Shown in pieces: positions 4,907 through 5,851 of a DNA stretch of 5,851 nucleotides. Each line of letters begins with the position of its first letter. The stretch's first letter is position 1. Position numbers and translations under genes: made by a program. The notes under the pieces are model-generated. The model was not told the DNA's origin. It did not search any database and saw only the letters and a program-made list of their open reading frames with translations. Location: positions 1 to 5,851 of the forward strand of contig CAYXUW010000122.1 in assembly GCA_964468375.1 (NCBI GenBank), read 5' to 3'. This DNA is from CAYXUW01 sp964468375. Lineage in GTDB: Bacteria > Planctomycetota > Phycisphaerae > Sedimentisphaerales > Anaerobacaceae.

Positions 4907-5056
4907 GTTGCTTTTTAGCCCAAAATTACCGGGGGAAATCGGCGTTAGATTTGAGTGAAATTTTAAGGGTTGCGGGGAATAGTTTCGTATTGCGTAAACG
5001 AGTCGAGCGGGGGGCGGGACAAGCAGATTTTGCGTTGAAAATTGGGAGATTTTGGG
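4907..5056 (+). repeat. Long structured repeat, copy 3 (diverged)
   Basis: The 5' edge GTTGCTTTTTAGCCC (4907-4921) resembles GTTGCTTGTGTAGCC of copy 2, and the 3' edge CGAGCGGGGGGCGGGACAAG (5004-5023) resembles the matching part of copy 2. TGCTT (4909-4913) pairs with AAGCA (5021-5025), and GCCC (4918-4921) with GGGC (5012-5015). GGCGTTAG (4941-4948) is shared with copy 1. A hairpin can form at 4982-4999 (GTTTCG with CGTAAAC, one bulge) at the position of the inner hairpin. The tail (5034-5056) keeps GTTG and ATTGGGA but is otherwise diverged. Its middle is too different to align with confidence by eye. Confidence 0.5.
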
Positions 5057-5090
5057 GGAGAATTGCCGGCAGGGCGGAGGGACAAAAATG

Positions 5091-5119
5091 TTGCCAAATA
5101 CTGGTAAAAATGTTATAAA
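5091..5119 (+). promoter_or_regulatory. Strong sigma-70-like promoter for carbamoyltransferase gene
   Basis: TTGCCA (5091-5096) and TATAAA (5114-5119) are 17 bp apart; each matches consensus at 5/6 positions. TG at 5111-5112 adds an extended -10. Transcription would start near 5126, at a small CCCG/CGGG hairpin (5125-5135). This leaves a leader of about 158 nt before ATG 5284. It is the best promoter match I see in the window. Confidence 0.6.
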
Positions 5120-5283
5120 TTTAACCCGCTGCGGGATTCTTATATATTGAGGACGGACTTTTCAGGCCGGCCTTTTTAATGATAGATACCGACGGCACTG
5201 CCTCCAGAAAATCGAGGGGGGCGGCTAAATCCTAATTCTGTTAAGCGGCAGTTATTATTAAAAAATAAAAAGGGACACAATCG

Positions 5284-5851
5284 ATGCTTATTTTAGGGAT
5301 ATGGGACGGACATGATTCCGGTATTTCGTTATTAGAAGGTGACAGGATTGTTTTTTCCATTAACGAAGAACGGCTTTCCAGAAGAAAGCTGGAAATAGCG
5401 TTCCCTGAAAAATCGATAGAATACGCCCTGGAATATGCAGGCGTTAAAAAAGAGGATATAAATGTTATAGCAGTTTCGACATCAGAATTTGCTAAGACGT
5501 TATGGAGGGTGTTTCCATTTCTGAAGGAGAGTTACTACTTAATACGCAGAAAGAAGAAGGACTATTCGGCACTGCTTTCTCTTAAAAAGAGCTTGAAATA
5601 CAAAATAACCGAGCTTCAGCTCGACCCGGTGTCAAAATGTATAAGCAAGTTCGTAATAAACAATAAACTAAAGAAATTGGGCTTTAAGAATTACAGGTTA
5701 TTGTTTTACGACCATCACCTTTGTCATGCGGCCAGCGCTGCTTTTACGAGCGGTTTCGATAAATCTTTAGTAGTCACAATAGATGGAATCGGAGACAGCC
5801 TATCAGGAACTATAAGCAAATTTGAAAAGGGGAAACTGGAGAGATTAAAGA
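5284..5851 (+). CDS. Carbamoyltransferase, NodU/TobZ (CmcH) family, N-terminal part (3' end outside window)
   Basis: The family transfers the carbamoyl group of carbamoyl phosphate, via carbamoyl-adenylate, to a hydroxyl of a sugar or natural product. The first 189 residues are present and remain open at the window end. The start MLILGIWDGHDSGISLLEGD has the family's N-terminal glycine/HDS motif (His10, Asp11). NEERLSRRK (27-35) is the conserved NEER segment. DHHLCHAASAAFTSGF (143-158) carries the metal-binding HHxxH (His144, His145, His148). VTIDGIGD (164-171) supplies the conserved Asp167. Full members are about 550-600 residues, so roughly two thirds is missing. An AGGGA ribosome site (5271-5275) lies 8 nt before ATG 5284, and an in-frame TAA at 5266-5268 excludes longer forms. 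Relatives often sit in cell-surface polysaccharide or secondary-metabolite clusters; what follows is not visible. Confidence 0.9.
   Translation, partial: MLILGIWDGHDSGISLLEGDRIVFSINEERLSRRKLEIAFPEKSIEYALEYAGVKKEDINVIAVSTSEFAKTLWRVFPFLKESYYLIRRKKKDYSALLSLKKSLKYKITELQLDPVSKCISKFVINNKLKKLGFKNYRLLFYDHHLCHAASAAFTSGFDKSLVVTIDGIGDSLSGTISKFEKGKLERLK

Larger units (their letters stand above)
4834..5283. other. 450-bp intergenic region with divergent flanking genes
   Basis: No convincing coding region is seen. It contains the ribosome site of the lipoprotein gene (4841-4845, minus strand), the third copy of the long repeat, a possible fragment of its 3' end (5066-5093), a promoter-like site at 5091-5119 and the leader of the carbamoyltransferase gene. 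No strong promoter was found for the leftward lipoprotein gene. Confidence 0.6.

Noticed and set aside
4899..4916. AGCAA-AATG-TTGCT hairpin followed by T's as a terminator
   Set aside because: A five-pair, A/T-rich stem with a short T run and no upstream + strand gene to terminate; it partly overlaps the edge of repeat copy 3.
2869..5056. Reading the repeats as integron attC sites or a CRISPR array
   Set aside because: The attC core triplets are missing at the edges and no integrase is visible. Spacing of 0.6-1.4 kb with genes between, and sequence divergence, exclude CRISPR.

Overview
The window has two parts. Positions 1 to about 2430 are conserved housekeeping DNA: the 3' end of rpsD (ribosomal protein S4), rpoA (RNA polymerase alpha), rplQ (ribosomal protein L17), a HIT-family nucleotide hydrolase gene, and an initiator tRNA-fMet followed by a clear intrinsic terminator. 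All are on the + strand and closely spaced. This is the usual bacterial 'alpha operon' tail, with the HIT gene and the initiator tRNA added at the end.

Positions 2431 to 5851 are looser accessory DNA with long non-coding stretches. They hold a cytoplasmic-looking LCAT-type alpha/beta-hydrolase (+), a small convergent lipoprotein gene (-), and the 5' part of a NodU/TobZ-type O-carbamoyltransferase (+) that runs off the end. A strong promoter-like site and a leader of about 160 nt precede the carbamoyltransferase.

The best candidate for something undescribed is in the non-coding DNA. A structured repeat of roughly 130-150 nt occurs three times in the same orientation (about 2869-3005, 4272-4398 and 4907-5056). 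The copies differ in sequence, but paired positions in the outer stem and an internal hairpin change together so that pairing is kept. Copies 1 and 2 share an identical 21-bp tail. The copies bracket the hydrolase gene and the lipoprotein gene, giving a repeat-gene-repeat-gene-repeat layout. A second, shorter hairpin repeat occurs at 2577 and 2823, and a short ATTGGGTTTG repeat lies just after the tRNA terminator.

The organism is certainly a bacterium. I lean towards Planctomycetota, class Phycisphaerae, because the gene-poor intergenic DNA and the ATTGGGTTTG repeat (antisense reading KTNPIKPNF) resemble what I remember from that group. This is recollection, not a search result. Sigma-70-like -35/-10 pairs with 17-bp spacing precede the tRNA and the carbamoyltransferase gene.
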